59,061 bases of DNA from a virus. Made by a program: the position numbers and the translations under genes. Each line of letters opens with the position of its first letter. The stretch's first letter is position 1. The stretch lies in IMG/VR virus record IMGVR_UViG_3300007963_000007, positions 1 through 59,061 of that record; one strand, 5' to 3'. Of the stretch, positions 26,001 through 32,579 are shown piece by piece. The notes under the pieces are model-generated. The model ran no database searches. It was given only the letters and a program-made list of their open reading frames with translations, and was not told the DNA's origin.

Positions 26001-28413
26001 TACGTATAGCCTTCTTAATAGACCTTTTGAATACTTCTTTAAACGCTTCGTTTCCAACATTACGTCCTAATACAGCAGACGTAATCCTTTTAATTTGACG
26101 GAAGGACATATTCCGTAGCAAGGCGTCTTCAACCCCGCCACGACCAATCATGGACATACCAGAAGTAAGGATGCCTGTCATAAGCCCTGCTTTTAAACCT
26201 GCTCCTAGCGCGGCATCATGGGCTTCGGCTTTAACTCTCTCTTCACTCCAGCCCTCTTCCCAAGTGCCATCTTCGTTTTGGTGGCGGGATTTCAGGTCGT
26301 CCTCAATATGTTTAAAGACTGTCCCGTAAGTCCCTCCTGCCGACCTGTTGGCAGCAGGTAAAAACACAGCAGGGGCCATGGCAATCTTCTTGGTAAGTCC
26401 GCTATTGTATGCCCTGATGACTGCATTAGCTTGATCAAGATCACCTACGATTTCTTTCTTGAACAAGTCTTTAGCTCGTTTTTCAAAAGATTCTTTGCCC
26501 GTAACTCTAAGGCTTCCTCTGAACGCTGCCGCTATAATTTGTCTCGCCGCGACAGTAGCACTAGTCTTTGCCCCTACATAACCAACTGCTGCGGCACCAG
26601 TAGCCCCAAACGTGGGGGCGGCGGCTGCGGCTAACAAACCAGTAACGCCCATGTCCAGCATTACGGGGGCAATCATCTCTAATGCGTCTTGGCCAAGACC
26701 AAACTTGTCGCCAAACAACCTGCCCATTTCTCGTTGGTGGGCTTTCTCTGACGCAGTTTTAAGCAAACCTTGTTGACCCCACTCGGCACCTGACATAGCG
26801 GCGATGCCGTGGACGATACCCAAAACACCTTCATCCCAAATACTGCGCCCCAACCCTTCCATGCTTTCAGAAAACTTATTCCAGTTCGCTTCGTCAGTTG
26901 TGAACTGTTCTAAAATTTCTCTGTTTGAAATACCTTGTTGACGACCAGTGACAACGGCTTGCGACCACTTGTCCCCAAGATCTTTATCTTTAGAAATTAT
27001 ATCGTTATAAGTATCAAACGATGCCTCAACTTCAATTTGGCGTAGTTGTTCTAAAGCCTCTTGTGTTTTGGAATCTACCAAAGCGGCGTCCAATGCATTG
27101 GCATGGAGGTCGGGTCGGGCTTTAAGTTCCTGTGCTACTGTGGGGAGCTTGTAGGTCCCGTAATGCACGTTAAGCCACTGATCGTCCTCGTTCTCATGGT
27201 ATACATACCACCCTTCTGGCTTCTCGTCGTGTAGTTCTCCAGTGCCTACTTTGGCTTTACCATTGTCGAGAGTTAATTGATCGGCCACATCTTCCAAGAC
27301 ATCGCGGCTGTAATCTAATTTCGCACCTAAATCCGCAATAAGACTATCTCTAGTGTTAGAGAAATTATCCGCATAAGTTTCTTGTAGAAACTCCGCTTCT
27401 TCCATAGCACGAATTGCTTCGTCTTGCCCCCCAAAAATTTTTGCTAGAAGCTGACCTCCAGATTCATACACATCAGCACTAGCAGTGCCAACATTATCCC
27501 AGAAACCATACTTAGAACGCGCTTTACTCTCCGTCAAAGCGTCGAGCATAATAGATAAATGCCTATTCTCCGACACTTGATGCATAGGCCCTATTAACCG
27601 ATCTTGTTTTATCAGTTCGATTGCTTCGGCTTCTGCGATGTATCGCTGCTGAATTTCCCAGTATTTTAGCAAAGTGTTTTTGTTAGTGTATAACGACTCA
27701 GAATACTCGGGAATACGATTGTTGAATTTTATATTAAAGAAATGCTGCGGTCTTACTCCGTAGTCACTGGACTCCTTGATAACATCGGCAATCGTTTTGC
27801 CTTCTGGAATCCTGCCTCCTAATAGGCGAGGCTTACCATCTTCATAAACAACAGCCGCATTAATCTCGCCCCTGTTAAAAAGTTTAGTCCTTTGGTCTGT
27901 CTCAGCGCGTTGCAGAACCTCTCTTACAAGCCCAGTCTTTACCTCAACTTCTGTAGGACCTACTTCCGTCTCGTCTTGCTCGTAAGTCCCCGCTTGAATT
28001 CTAGCGGACAAATCCAAGAAGTCGTCAATTTTCCCTACGTCTTTCCTAGTTAAAGGACTCTTATCATTTTTGTTGAGCCACCCTAATTCATGAGCCGCTT
28101 TGATTCTTTCGGCCCGTTCGTAATCACTAATCCTGTCTAAGTTTTGGATTTGTGAAGCTACTTCATCCCTATTTTCTTCTGTGAGATACCCATGCCCCGA
28201 TAAGTAACTAACTAAATCACCACCGATACGGTCCTCTGCTTCTTCATTGTAAAGCCCCGCCTCCATGTGGGCTATGCGAACATGATCCATGTATCGTGCT
28301 ACTTGCTCGATGGGGTCCTCAAAAACATTGTTCTGAGTCCAAACTTCAAACGGAGTCACTTTAGGACTCCGGTTATCTCCAGTGGTAGGGTCGGGTATGC
28401 TTTGGTCTGACAT
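14086..28413 (-). CDS. Giant polyvalent internal virion protein, 4775 aa
   Basis: One uninterrupted 14.3-kb frame. The N-terminal 1.5k residues are long charged helices with hydrophobic stretches near residues 575-625 (LAAAAAPTFGATGAAAVGY), 745 and 865. A zincin domain has HELTH (His1709, Glu1710, His1713) with a probable third ligand Glu near 1767. A second, degenerate site EEMAH lies at 1944-1948. From residue 2134 five copies of L-Q-[ST]-R-[YI]-G separate modules of about 316, 502, 374, 351 and 1099 residues. Module 2450-2952 contains FGAKLGSFHHNLNG and TMDLWFMRTFGRTIG, as in domains of other phage large polyvalent proteins. Module 2952-3326 ends KSAEVVLRDEEGNVIPPSKRF, a tail also recurrent in such proteins. 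The C-terminal module has hydrophobic helices near 4170 and 4457. Its place behind the terminase and lack of a tape-measure gene suggest an ejected virion protein. Enzymatic roles beyond the zincin are not established. Confidence 0.8.
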   Translation of the reverse strand: MSDQSIPDPTTGDNRSPKVTPFEVWTQNNVFEDPIEQVARYMDHVRIAHMEAGLYNEEAEDRIGGDLVSYLSGHGYLTEENRDEVASQIQNLDRISDYERAERIKAAHELGWLNKNDKSPLTRKDVGKIDDFLDLSARIQAGTYEQDETEVGPTEVEVKTGLVREVLQRAETDQRTKLFNRGEINAAVVYEDGKPRLLGGRIPEGKTIADVIKESSDYGVRPQHFFNIKFNNRIPEYSESLYTNKNTLLKYWEIQQRYIAEAEAIELIKQDRLIGPMHQVSENRHLSIMLDALTESKARSKYGFWDNVGTASADVYESGGQLLAKIFGGQDEAIRAMEEAEFLQETYADNFSNTRDSLIADLGAKLDYSRDVLEDVADQLTLDNGKAKVGTGELHDEKPEGWYVYHENEDDQWLNVHYGTYKLPTVAQELKARPDLHANALDAALVDSKTQEALEQLRQIEVEASFDTYNDIISKDKDLGDKWSQAVVTGRQQGISNREILEQFTTDEANWNKFSESMEGLGRSIWDEGVLGIVHGIAAMSGAEWGQQGLLKTASEKAHQREMGRLFGDKFGLGQDALEMIAPVMLDMGVTGLLAAAAAPTFGATGAAAVGYVGAKTSATVAARQIIAAAFRGSLRVTGKESFEKRAKDLFKKEIVGDLDQANAVIRAYNSGLTKKIAMAPAVFLPAANRSAGGTYGTVFKHIEDDLKSRHQNEDGTWEEGWSEERVKAEAHDAALGAGLKAGLMTGILTSGMSMIGRGGVEDALLRNMSFRQIKRITSAVLGRNVGNEAFKEVFKRSIKKAIRKHFIDAPKSYLRNFADEAYEEGLDELLNSFIIDAATDEDTPFLERMQGVFHAALLGGLMGAGSTFIGRTAKNVAPRMFLDQAAAARFEKSLFEQYEKDVEAKGLTGQLKRAGAPTTAKEAERIIRRYKRAEETDGTTLTEEEEADETLEKLSPEDVKAEADSIEEGMKNIPKETVEEAVNTESARKKTKSSVDLETASSSAATQLLTESEGDTNGAGRVTSQHSAKQVKIDLKVAYTLNLKGVEKRVKLFRQLERQLQETPEGAAADRLRRSIREAVESGRVMSPEQGEAVKRTLLETFNRDIAALREAEKKGPSKEAEEAIESLVEGGFPHSLEVSQLEDLGVAVAETDNASLAVLTQTLAKKIRERFPVLRKTKPAGGAKVPSVYGGVASFVFVNSKGHGVFNNDPAGMLTLLESNVAVPVTEEIVNADTTNPSFRFEQVGDQFFVSDIMVRESGGLVSAKTAFNKVGALEEDYSVFTELAQQVKAAKEAAKPFNGKVKVTDPFRPSRQITLAGLLKKASNIELLRGAVASDESLNLNKDFVEATAVALQLEIQKAVYEYSAKSADSDTDSNIISILETKDRHGQFFQRQQFQRAKRAKRSFVSLLEPDTDLHTSEETYNPEENGRDDTYVPPRLNPMRPPSQATLEGFIQDLHTGAAAALEGDPELLGAAKMLLNATVYQDAEGNADKKTPEQVFDELVAYFVTGATSSNKSALQFQLELKAGAYTNAAPLRKTLKILGISAPQVEASPDTDPSYAELVRESLQGIMGEDVEVTITNAKDFFKDVKKATQAFHSRAIVDGKSRKQNIKRNMKEVDALGLENGNMDSVISALEKISKGKNKMYALVAKIILSKKGLLSRINFVMDVSTHAFAGEYTVDATGTPQVAINLARRAEGGVEGVLLHELTHAITFGILRTDPKNRTAKENESIAALEALFQQVRREANKGPQSGLVDYAMSNLDEFLTHILVSPKFQKYVKGIRVPDGSRNLLQRILIRLGQLMGVPSRQYSEAVAKVLDIATQTDPVTGGSIAESVAASVVGSQTRRNALASSIGGRGEAALEEKLIESAREIYAWAAAFLPNEVNVVFDDSIDVIAEFNLDTQSIHINGVRAAIFLNKKLAEAGGTGINREHILSQILNEEMAHVSSFATLTQAEINDMMAAMTNKEALKVIEKYYPADEQAEAVERLNSPDPKVREAEKFILVEESLRMHTQNVLRGATTEENVDFLLENPTLIKTVQKYFKAQLRKLTYRVSGQVPPYMRKSVNRMITEMRAMEAGYRTSPNGMHFDTADPDATLRQLLKQLEMNKSVEGRDEEEDESEGPAVLTPSLQTRIGADAGGVPSDHTGLGGLAEGKSVVTNASPLPESFIEDAKAGRTVRVGKSHTNITLGRLSRERLLKGGTENEAFDESYPLGVMPFSVAIRGKKYNAFNVRLSNAGVNLSDAQYETFLKGSAASYVLEEAMTLEEVADNINRQANRNRAAAKIGKTDLLLTNPELELLGKKQIVPAGTVVYAQGAKTVVGGPSGDLVSANEAIDISDLDLSEWGTLAYNPAQGNYMYSASKDDQGADVYNTDQKFVSADEVMMVSDLKAHEQGEKNPFKNFTVLARNAVFAPLDPELESDRPAHERLRESVDKNQESPTTLQKLQTRYGGDIEFSENVSAAQSKVDEAMHRGVEHIDSGILGSKPHELAKLLDSKIAPKDRVDWKKNWRGQAKDWKDKGKEAAYYEDVEKTAGKILGVLERALYEYPDFVSWYEERVKMALDIFEELDPDIKKPENSFVLKALLAVTSNGNKVKEQTEDSWRIYKQWKATGKFFNDEKPRGTRPSAINGHLKLLDKWADQHGWEFVEEFLSTTGTVAELRERLQVDFGYTKTQAEKLTTGELIDETVPFALVFGAKLGSFHHNLNGNFDPITMDLWFMRTFGRTIGAQLAKDTRAEFAAKKKRVDAALEAYIKTDPKGELFKQAGLGRKRKRSTDLVIGLAKFWTKPSHRQMFWGESEGSWVEFSGKMEKASPVTDELRKATNALYKVLDNGVELIEAPVSGGHRRFIRLAMMGAMDKLESSTGVRMIPAEAQAILWYYEKAVHKEFGSGQEEAPDYATAANEVFRNERGNDAVSFRESTANQRRGRVSRDADGDRRGGLTPPKKLQSRYGGSVAGVTPTGFPERQTAEEVDDHYLDAVAAGDLATAQIVIEEIAARLGFHLDEQGVPQVFARGGLEKGREVFGPIAFWVQDFDQDVAAKYRDTAGTYSGTPAIGVDKNEAKKANKRTVEVIKKAPEAIRQLVAYNLLSQGYANAEATVLPREDMRTTNRRAAPPKIGDSRAKDILTFNVGSAEGQTMFGAFGKRLIDAYNSGDYNYVLDNWDNDIPDYKVTTWVRDMVRLSKNEVQKAFGETSELIRRSALKTPKTDAFLKAISADTVLGPMRTMTRVYIKTGPIKYTEGKGGFMDSRFQQKTYEEEGYGTIWDEKAVGGSRGFDQPLAAQIVTGPSAIIKSAEVVLRDEEGNVIPPSKRFNLTKKSILQSRYGADSAESVQGLSEEYQFWNMPFEKFYKLSTSMAGKVYDSVYSLGRIPDWVKEKVPRLANTDLKAFHFGLDFLRVLGGVTKIAHVEDKAHFDKVIAYLEEVGWEGPLPQFAPATEDHHFNASTIKRYDFTAKQFVEGEVTQGFVFMEENKDAVENADKQLLDAANLSRARLPLVEGARTKHLGDVLRGAAFTYPPEDVARFLVRHATGRTFSAQDERSLGELVPASLTTEAYQGETVPLWTEEDLKKSTFWKEKARLAYDNLTQEVRQAERANVMAKVGGGSLFQIEAEHRKHFGQSVFKIIDSHTGEQVGKDYAYDKRKFARRKAERLDMKYGASRYRVKKIDPPKLQSRYGAASDIPSVLDGDSVDYSNFVELLDLPLMEIGTYKSPNLFWKVFRGESDPAILKFMELRDAFIRENKKTAEDYKLRFDRAVKAAKKRGIDIPPELIAQAGGSIRGSMLSDSQREAVDTLYQNERKAASGIADKADRDLALQIAKDNRDAETLKYRKQNRQIEIAKRDRGLKDLMALDTDVWTIVLDLRKLTDEMSAKAKDLFGSTLIDAVFDTNLGIYFTRRFRMFEDNDWADTIKTDPDYALARTDAANYFAQQYLEQEADHIMRNDLSISRSDALDQAEQALHAKGTDAKTIGTNMMLDFIDSYGNMKLDTSMDAYIGGDSVQHITMKGHTHLAKPLKEILSSFDEKKDIPEPLQQLLGVYGDEAGLDNALHTFINVGSIMSNQAFLQRVVAHGRSKTTRLSGVGGDTREPWMITAEEFKKDRELAPDDRKYAGWVQLRDEEHPDWNPASGMYMPKEAADNLTAMFSVDKVKPRKMAAVVAAGVIRGLQIATGLSLASKTLGAAGFYLRNAVGNALFFGPMQGHYGSIGAMFKEGGGVLGLTEGLKEDSLIRRAAFGSRAEMNAELRELAAMNVWGDEMDAQLLQDLLSGKKDYFSVQEGLTKLIDKLGKQSPAGRVTGVVKKGWDASASGYNATLGLLTRMASAMDAYHKISLYEHELRVLVQAAESDPSGQFGRLLRPDGTPSPAMKMKAAEKVKMTSQTYSQAPPWVTGFTRGEIGIAISPYLRFAAEVPRVMINSYKLGFQEMRSGNKVIRNRGINRVAHSTFMLSFVSGVLPTMINRLWAGLSDDEEEALRLSAPPYLRNNRLIYWKDKNGKYNSLDLTYLNPFSLVTNPTSSAVEHMVTGDWDEVVPSILGGVAEGYMGEQILFGAIMDVATNTDDRGQPIFIKGGDDYGEQLWRGTLHIVDKAYGLRTPKKIAEAVSAMQGTYTGKGLMGRGPLGIMFQEFLPVKPYPIDLSANLRTYLRDNAGRTRDAKSRLSRTYTKRTMSDEKVISIYEDVADTVHNLNDELGTVVRGFHSLGLSWDEIISEAKTKQVGEKRVKHSALGFSQRIILSPRAKEIMMKESATRHRFMLLQNHIYRQPEFKRIDK
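17368..17385 (-). repeat. LQSRYG linker motif, copy 5 (residue 3677)
   Basis: Encodes P-K-L-Q-S-R-Y-G-A at the junction to the C-terminal 1099-residue module; preceded by a basic, Pro-containing linker (KKIDPPK). Candidate protease processing site. Confidence 0.75.
18421..18438 (-). repeat. LQSRYG linker motif, copy 4 (residue 3326)
   Basis: Encodes K-S-I-L-Q-S-R-Y-G-A-D. Same core as copies 3 and 5 but with different codons (CTG-CAA-TCC-CGT-TAC-GGG). Confidence 0.75.
19543..19560 (-). repeat. LQSRYG linker motif, copy 3 (residue 2952)
   Basis: Encodes P-P-K-K-L-Q-S-R-Y-G-G-S after an Arg/Asp-rich disordered linker (RRGRVSRDADGDRRGG). Codons CTT-CAG-TCT-CGC-TAC-GGG differ from the other copies. 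Confidence 0.75.
21049..21066 (-). repeat. LQTRYG linker motif, copy 2 (residue 2450)
   Basis: Encodes L-Q-K-L-Q-T-R-Y-G-G-D; the Ser is replaced by Thr. Lies between two apparently unrelated modules. Confidence 0.75.
21997..22014 (-). repeat. LQTRIG linker motif, copy 1 (residue 2134)
   Basis: Encodes T-P-S-L-Q-T-R-I-G-A-D after a Glu/Asp-rich linker (EGRDEEEDESEGP). Tyr is replaced by Ile. A weaker relative, L-A-S-S-I-G-G, lies at residue 1853 (around 22840-22857). Confidence 0.65.
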
Positions 28414-28442
28414 AGCAGAAGCAGGTTGTGTGTAGTGAATTG

Positions 28443-29552
28443 TTATTTAGGGAAGAAGTCAGGGGCGTCTAGTCTCAGATATTCCTGTTTTTCCTTTTCA
28501 GTAAGCGTGCCGTCACCATCAGCATCGGCATCAGGATGCTCTAGCAAAAACTCGGCCAGTTTTTCTTCTGCTGTAGGACCAGCGGTGGGGGGTTTGGGAA
28601 GCCATGTTGGTGTGGGCGCTTCGCCCGACAATCTTTGGCGTTCTGTATTTTGAAGTTCAATCAATCGGGCCTTAGCCGCAAGCGGGGTTGTAATGACATC
28701 ACCTGCTTCATCTTTAATTTTAAGGGCGCGAACTTGAGGTTCGTAACTCCTCCAACTAGGCGTGTCTGTAACAGGGGAGCCTCGGTCCGTCCCTCCCGAT
28801 GTTGTAACTACGGGGTTTTCAAGCATGTCGTCTAGGATAGATATATGAGCTTGATGCCCTGCTATATTGCTCTCAACTTGGTCTTTTAGAGCCTGTTGCT
28901 TCATTTTGGCGAGTTGTAGATCCCTATCCTGCTTTGTAGCTTCCGCACTTGCTGCCCGTGCTTTGTCCATCTTTTTAGCCAAGTTCAGAACAATCCTTTC
29001 TTGTGACGTTAAAGTTCCGTCCTCCCTAGCAATCTTCAGCAAACCCGCATACGGTGTTCCCGCCTGTGCAGCAGCAAAGAGTTTACCAGCATGGTCATCC
29101 AAAGACTTGATCTGCTTGGCTTCCGTATTGAGTTTTTCAAGAGAAGCCATGAACGCAGTATTCGCGGCTGGGTTATTGGTAAGCAAGTCTGGGTTCTTCA
29201 TCGCCCACTCGTTAGCTAGTTTGGTCCGTTCAAATACGGAAACCAACGCACCTTCATCATCCGTTTGGTTGACGATACCATCTAGGTCCTTAGTTGCTTC
29301 TTCCGTCCTGCCCATGAATGCAACACGCTTTTTCTCGTCTGTAACTTTCTTGCCCAGATCAAACTGTGCAGTCTCAAATGCTAAATTCATCGAGGACTCA
29401 CGCGACAACTGAGTCCGCAACTTGATCATCTTATCAAGTTGTGGGTCTACTTGGGCCTGTTCAAACGCTCCAATATTACTGGACTCTGATCTGGATAAGA
29501 ATCCGTAATTATTACGTAAAGGCGCTATATTGTCGTCGAAGAATTCGCTCAT
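28443..29552 (-). CDS. Helical virion-type protein with C-terminal EF-hand
   Basis: The 369-residue product is mostly charged coiled-coil-like helix and ends in a perfect 12-residue EF-hand calcium loop, DADGDGTLTEKE (residues 343-354), with D at 1, 3 and 5, G at 6 and E at 12. A flanking helix (AEEKLAEFLLEHPDAD) precedes it. It sits between the terminase-linked gene and the giant protein in one operon, so it is probably an internal virion or head protein. Calcium may control assembly or stability. The family is not recognised. Confidence 0.65.
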   Translation of the reverse strand: MSEFFDDNIAPLRNNYGFLSRSESSNIGAFEQAQVDPQLDKMIKLRTQLSRESSMNLAFETAQFDLGKKVTDEKKRVAFMGRTEEATKDLDGIVNQTDDEGALVSVFERTKLANEWAMKNPDLLTNNPAANTAFMASLEKLNTEAKQIKSLDDHAGKLFAAAQAGTPYAGLLKIAREDGTLTSQERIVLNLAKKMDKARAASAEATKQDRDLQLAKMKQQALKDQVESNIAGHQAHISILDDMLENPVVTTSGGTDRGSPVTDTPSWRSYEPQVRALKIKDEAGDVITTPLAAKARLIELQNTERQRLSGEAPTPTWLPKPPTAGPTAEEKLAEFLLEHPDADADGDGTLTEKEKQEYLRLDAPDFFPK

Positions 29553-29560
29553 CAGTATGA

Positions 29561-30157
29561 CTAGTTTTTCTTACCGAAGAGAGCCTTCCACCACTTTGGC
29601 TTTTCAGCGGCATCGGGGATTGGGTTAGCTATCAACCTATCCATCAACCTTCGATTCACATCTCTCGCCTTCTTTGCATCTGCCGCTACTTGCTCCCTCT
29701 CAGCCATATAAGCGGGGGTGGCTATTGAAGGGGCAGACGCTTCTGGGGACCTTGCCCAATCTGCTGCTGCTTGCTCGGCGGCTCGGGTGAAACCTTTCTT
29801 GCGGAGCATTATAGCTTGCCTCAATTTTTTTCTTCTGGTGTGTTTTTCTTTCCCACCAGCAGGTCTAGCTAAACCCGGACCCTGACGCTTTTCCACCCAT
29901 TCACGATCCTTCTGCCTTTCTTCTTCTTCTTTTTTGCGTCTGATTGTCTCTCTGTCCGCTTTGCCGTAAGCTGATTGGAACTGCTCATCTGTGATGCCTA
30001 GCTTTCCGGCTTCTTTGCCAAACTGCGTAAACGCTTTAGGATCAACCTCCATGGGGTCGTCTGAATACGATAGCTTACTAGGGTCATATCTCCCAGAAGC
30101 AGACTCTAGCATTCGGTCGTAAAGTGCCTGTCGTTCTTTTACGTTTTTGTCTGCCAT
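29561..30157 (-). CDS. Charged helical virion-type protein, 198 aa
   Basis: Unrecognised. Very rich in Lys, Arg and Glu, with a RRKKEEEERQKDREWVEKRQ helix and a basic stretch KEKHTRRKKLRQAIMLRKKG. The C-terminus is KWWKALFGKKN. It lies 8 bases upstream of the EF-hand gene and downstream of the large terminase in the same operon, which suggests an internal virion, head-completion or packaging role. Confidence 0.6.
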   Translation of the reverse strand: MADKNVKERQALYDRMLESASGRYDPSKLSYSDDPMEVDPKAFTQFGKEAGKLGITDEQFQSAYGKADRETIRRKKEEEERQKDREWVEKRQGPGLARPAGGKEKHTRRKKLRQAIMLRKKGFTRAAEQAAADWARSPEASAPSIATPAYMAEREQVAADAKKARDVNRRLMDRLIANPIPDAAEKPKWWKALFGKKN

Positions 30158-30190
30158 AGGCTAAAAATATAGTGGTTTGTATTTATAAAG

Positions 30191-31978
30191 TCAATCCGCT
30201 AGAGTGGCTTCAGAATTCTGTAACGCTTGCCGTAAAGTATTCATTGATTTTCTCTTCCTGAACTTTGACCCATCCAGTTCTTCGGGGGGGTCCACAGCCA
30301 CCAGACCTAAGCGTTGTCGGGCGCAATCAAGAGCCAAGAAAGCAGCATCAGCGAGATCAGGGCTGCGCCCGAATCGTGCTTTAAACTCAGGCTTGGATTC
30401 TATTTTCATGCGTAAAGTAGAACTCTTTACCATGTCGTAATTTCTAGCCGTTATTTCTTGGGCTAAATCTGAGGTGACACCAAACACTTGACGGGTCCTC
30501 ATCAGTTCTTTTCCGACAAACCACAACTCGGACACTCTATTTACATAGAGTTCATGACCTACTAATTGACTATTAACGCTGACCCTCTTGTCACTTGCCT
30601 TCCCGCCGAAACCAATCCTCATAATTTTACCAGACCATTCTCCAGAGAGGACATCGCAAAAAGGCGCACCTGCACCAGTGGCATCCACAGCTACGTTCTC
30701 GGGCAGGATTTTCAATTGTTTACACTTGTCCTTAATCTGCCGCACAATTTGATAAGTGCGGGGGACTGCTTTATTTGTGGCGTCATCGTTCAAGTGGATA
30801 GCGTCCCCAAACTCTAGAACATACTGCCCAGAAACATCGTAACCACACTTAGCGGTATACATGATAGTCCTATCTCCACCATTAGTGAAAGCGGGGTCTA
30901 TGCCACATAGGTTAATCGGGCTACCTTGCCACTCGACATTACCAAGCGCCCCGCTACTGGTTAACTCGTTCTCGGTGTATATGCCCGTAGTCTCATCACT
31001 ATCGAAAAATACTGCACGGACCATCCTCATATAACCCCTGCTCTCTACTCCAAGTAGGGCTTTGTCTTCATTTAATTTTTCTTCGGTAGGTAGCCACGGA
31101 TAAAGTGTCTCTCCTGCTAAAATGTTGGGGGATCTCTCCCCGTCTAACCGTAGGTAATACCCGTTCCACTTTGTCTTCCATTCGTCCGCAGTATTAGTAT
31201 CGACACTTTCCCACCCATCTGCGGGGGTGGACCAAATCCCAAAAGCATCAAATCTAGAATTCGGGTTGGACATACCAATGAGTTGGAACTCTGGGTTCTT
31301 TGAAAGGTTCGTCAGTCCAGCTTGAAGAATTGCTTCAGAAAGTTCTGATAGCTCATCTCCAATCAAAATTATACGCTTCTGTTTAATGCCGATAAATTTA
31401 CCTACAGCCTCCTTGGTTTTCGACTTCTCGGCTGAAATAAGCGAAAGTCCCGCCCTTTCTATAAGAAGACCGCTTTCGTTTATATAAGCTGCGTTCCCGA
31501 TAGAGTCCCTGATTTTAATGGGGGCGTTGTCAATGACTGACAAAAGAGACATGACAGACCCCCAAATTCGTTTCCGTGCCTCTCTTAAAGTAGTAGAGGT
31601 CATAAGAACAAGAGTGTCTTGTGGTTGACTTAGCCAATTAACAATGCCCCAAGCTGCCATGGTGTGACTCTTTCCAGATGAAGCACTACCTCCTATAGCT
31701 AGGTATTTATTTTCTAGGGCCGCACGAATCATCTTTTCCGCCCAAGGATGCTTAACCATTAATTTTTCAGGGAGATCTTCCCTGTTCCACAACTCGTCAC
31801 ACAGTCTCCAGAAATAATATTCTTTAGCGAGGACCTCTTCGTGTTTGGCGAACCCATAAAGGAGGGCTGTTAAAAGACTGGTCGGGGGAATCAGAAACCC
31901 ACCCACATCCATTTTTTTAGATTTAGGGTCTATTCTGGGTTCCAGTAACTGCTTGCTCCTCTCAGCCTTTAAAGCCAT
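30191..31978 (-). CDS. terL: Terminase large subunit
   Basis: The 595-residue product (from MALKAERSK) has a Walker A GGSASSGKS at residues 96-104 and a Walker B IILIGDE with Asp208-Glu209. The RNase-H-like nuclease half has GIDPAFTNGGD (Asp361), VAVDATG (Asp432) and SPDLADA (Asp541, Asp544). It is the ATP-driven motor and nuclease that packages DNA into the prohead through the portal. A GTG seven codons upstream (31999) is an alternative start; a possible minus-strand promoter (TTGCGT, 16 bp, CATAAT at 32004-32009) would begin transcription close to it. First gene of the minus-strand operon; divergent from the small terminase candidate. Confidence 0.9.
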   Translation of the reverse strand: MALKAERSKQLLEPRIDPKSKKMDVGGFLIPPTSLLTALLYGFAKHEEVLAKEYYFWRLCDELWNREDLPEKLMVKHPWAEKMIRAALENKYLAIGGSASSGKSHTMAAWGIVNWLSQPQDTLVLMTSTTLREARKRIWGSVMSLLSVIDNAPIKIRDSIGNAAYINESGLLIERAGLSLISAEKSKTKEAVGKFIGIKQKRIILIGDELSELSEAILQAGLTNLSKNPEFQLIGMSNPNSRFDAFGIWSTPADGWESVDTNTADEWKTKWNGYYLRLDGERSPNILAGETLYPWLPTEEKLNEDKALLGVESRGYMRMVRAVFFDSDETTGIYTENELTSSGALGNVEWQGSPINLCGIDPAFTNGGDRTIMYTAKCGYDVSGQYVLEFGDAIHLNDDATNKAVPRTYQIVRQIKDKCKQLKILPENVAVDATGAGAPFCDVLSGEWSGKIMRIGFGGKASDKRVSVNSQLVGHELYVNRVSELWFVGKELMRTRQVFGVTSDLAQEITARNYDMVKSSTLRMKIESKPEFKARFGRSPDLADAAFLALDCARQRLGLVAVDPPEELDGSKFRKRKSMNTLRQALQNSEATLAD

Positions 31979-32006
31979 ATTAATTAATATCGATAACACC
32001 TAGATT

Positions 32007-32579
32007 ATGAGCGATAATCCTAAAGACGCAATTCAAGAACGGGCCGTCGCACTTTATTACGCAGACTGGAAAACTTGCGCTATTGCAAAAGAACTTGGAG
32101 TGCATTCAGGAACAGTTCGTAGATGGTTTAAAAGGAAAGGAATACCTGCTAGGAAAAACGGTTTGGTCCCTGTTGAAAAACCAGACGGTGTTAAAGTAGA
32201 TAAGACAATCCCCGTAGAAGAGAACCTTGAGAACATGACGGACGAAGCTGTTATGCGCGTTAAACATGACGCACGGGAAAAGGAGAACGAAGATATCATG
32301 GCTTTAGCGGAAAGCCAAAGTTCGCCAGCAGAGAAATACCAACACTACGTAGCGCAAGCAGGGATTCGTTTGCTTAGAGATAGCATGAAGAATCTTAAAG
32401 GGCCAAAAAACGTGAGGGAGTTTTCTGAGTTAGATCAACTAATCAGACGCAACCTCGGTTTGAACGCGAAGACAGGCGGGGGGACATCTAAAATGCAAAT
32501 CGATATATCGATACTAAATAATAGAAAAGCAGACAGAGGTAACGGAACAGTTATAGACATACCATCAGATGATACATAA
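32007..32579 (+). CDS. HTH protein, probable terminase small subunit
   Basis: The 190-residue product has an N-terminal helix-turn-helix (YADWKTCAIAKELGVHSGTV, then RRWFKRKG, residues about 18-50) for DNA binding. An acidic linker and a helical region (YVAQAGIRLLRDSMKNLKGP and VREFSELDQLIRRNLGL) follow, typical of small-terminase oligomerisation domains. It starts 7 bases from the divergent terminase region. Small terminases recognise the packaging site and feed DNA to TerL. Its location at the head of the replication operon on the opposite strand from TerL is unusual; a transcription regulator is the alternative. Confidence 0.6.
   Translation: MSDNPKDAIQERAVALYYADWKTCAIAKELGVHSGTVRRWFKRKGIPARKNGLVPVEKPDGVKVDKTIPVEENLENMTDEAVMRVKHDAREKENEDIMALAESQSSPAEKYQHYVAQAGIRLLRDSMKNLKGPKNVREFSELDQLIRRNLGLNAKTGGGTSKMQIDISILNNRKADRGNGTVIDIPSDDT

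Noticed and set aside
14086-28413. Giant protein as an N4-type virion RNA polymerase
   Set aside because: No T7/N4-type RNA polymerase motifs were seen, and sigma-70-type promoters precede the genes.
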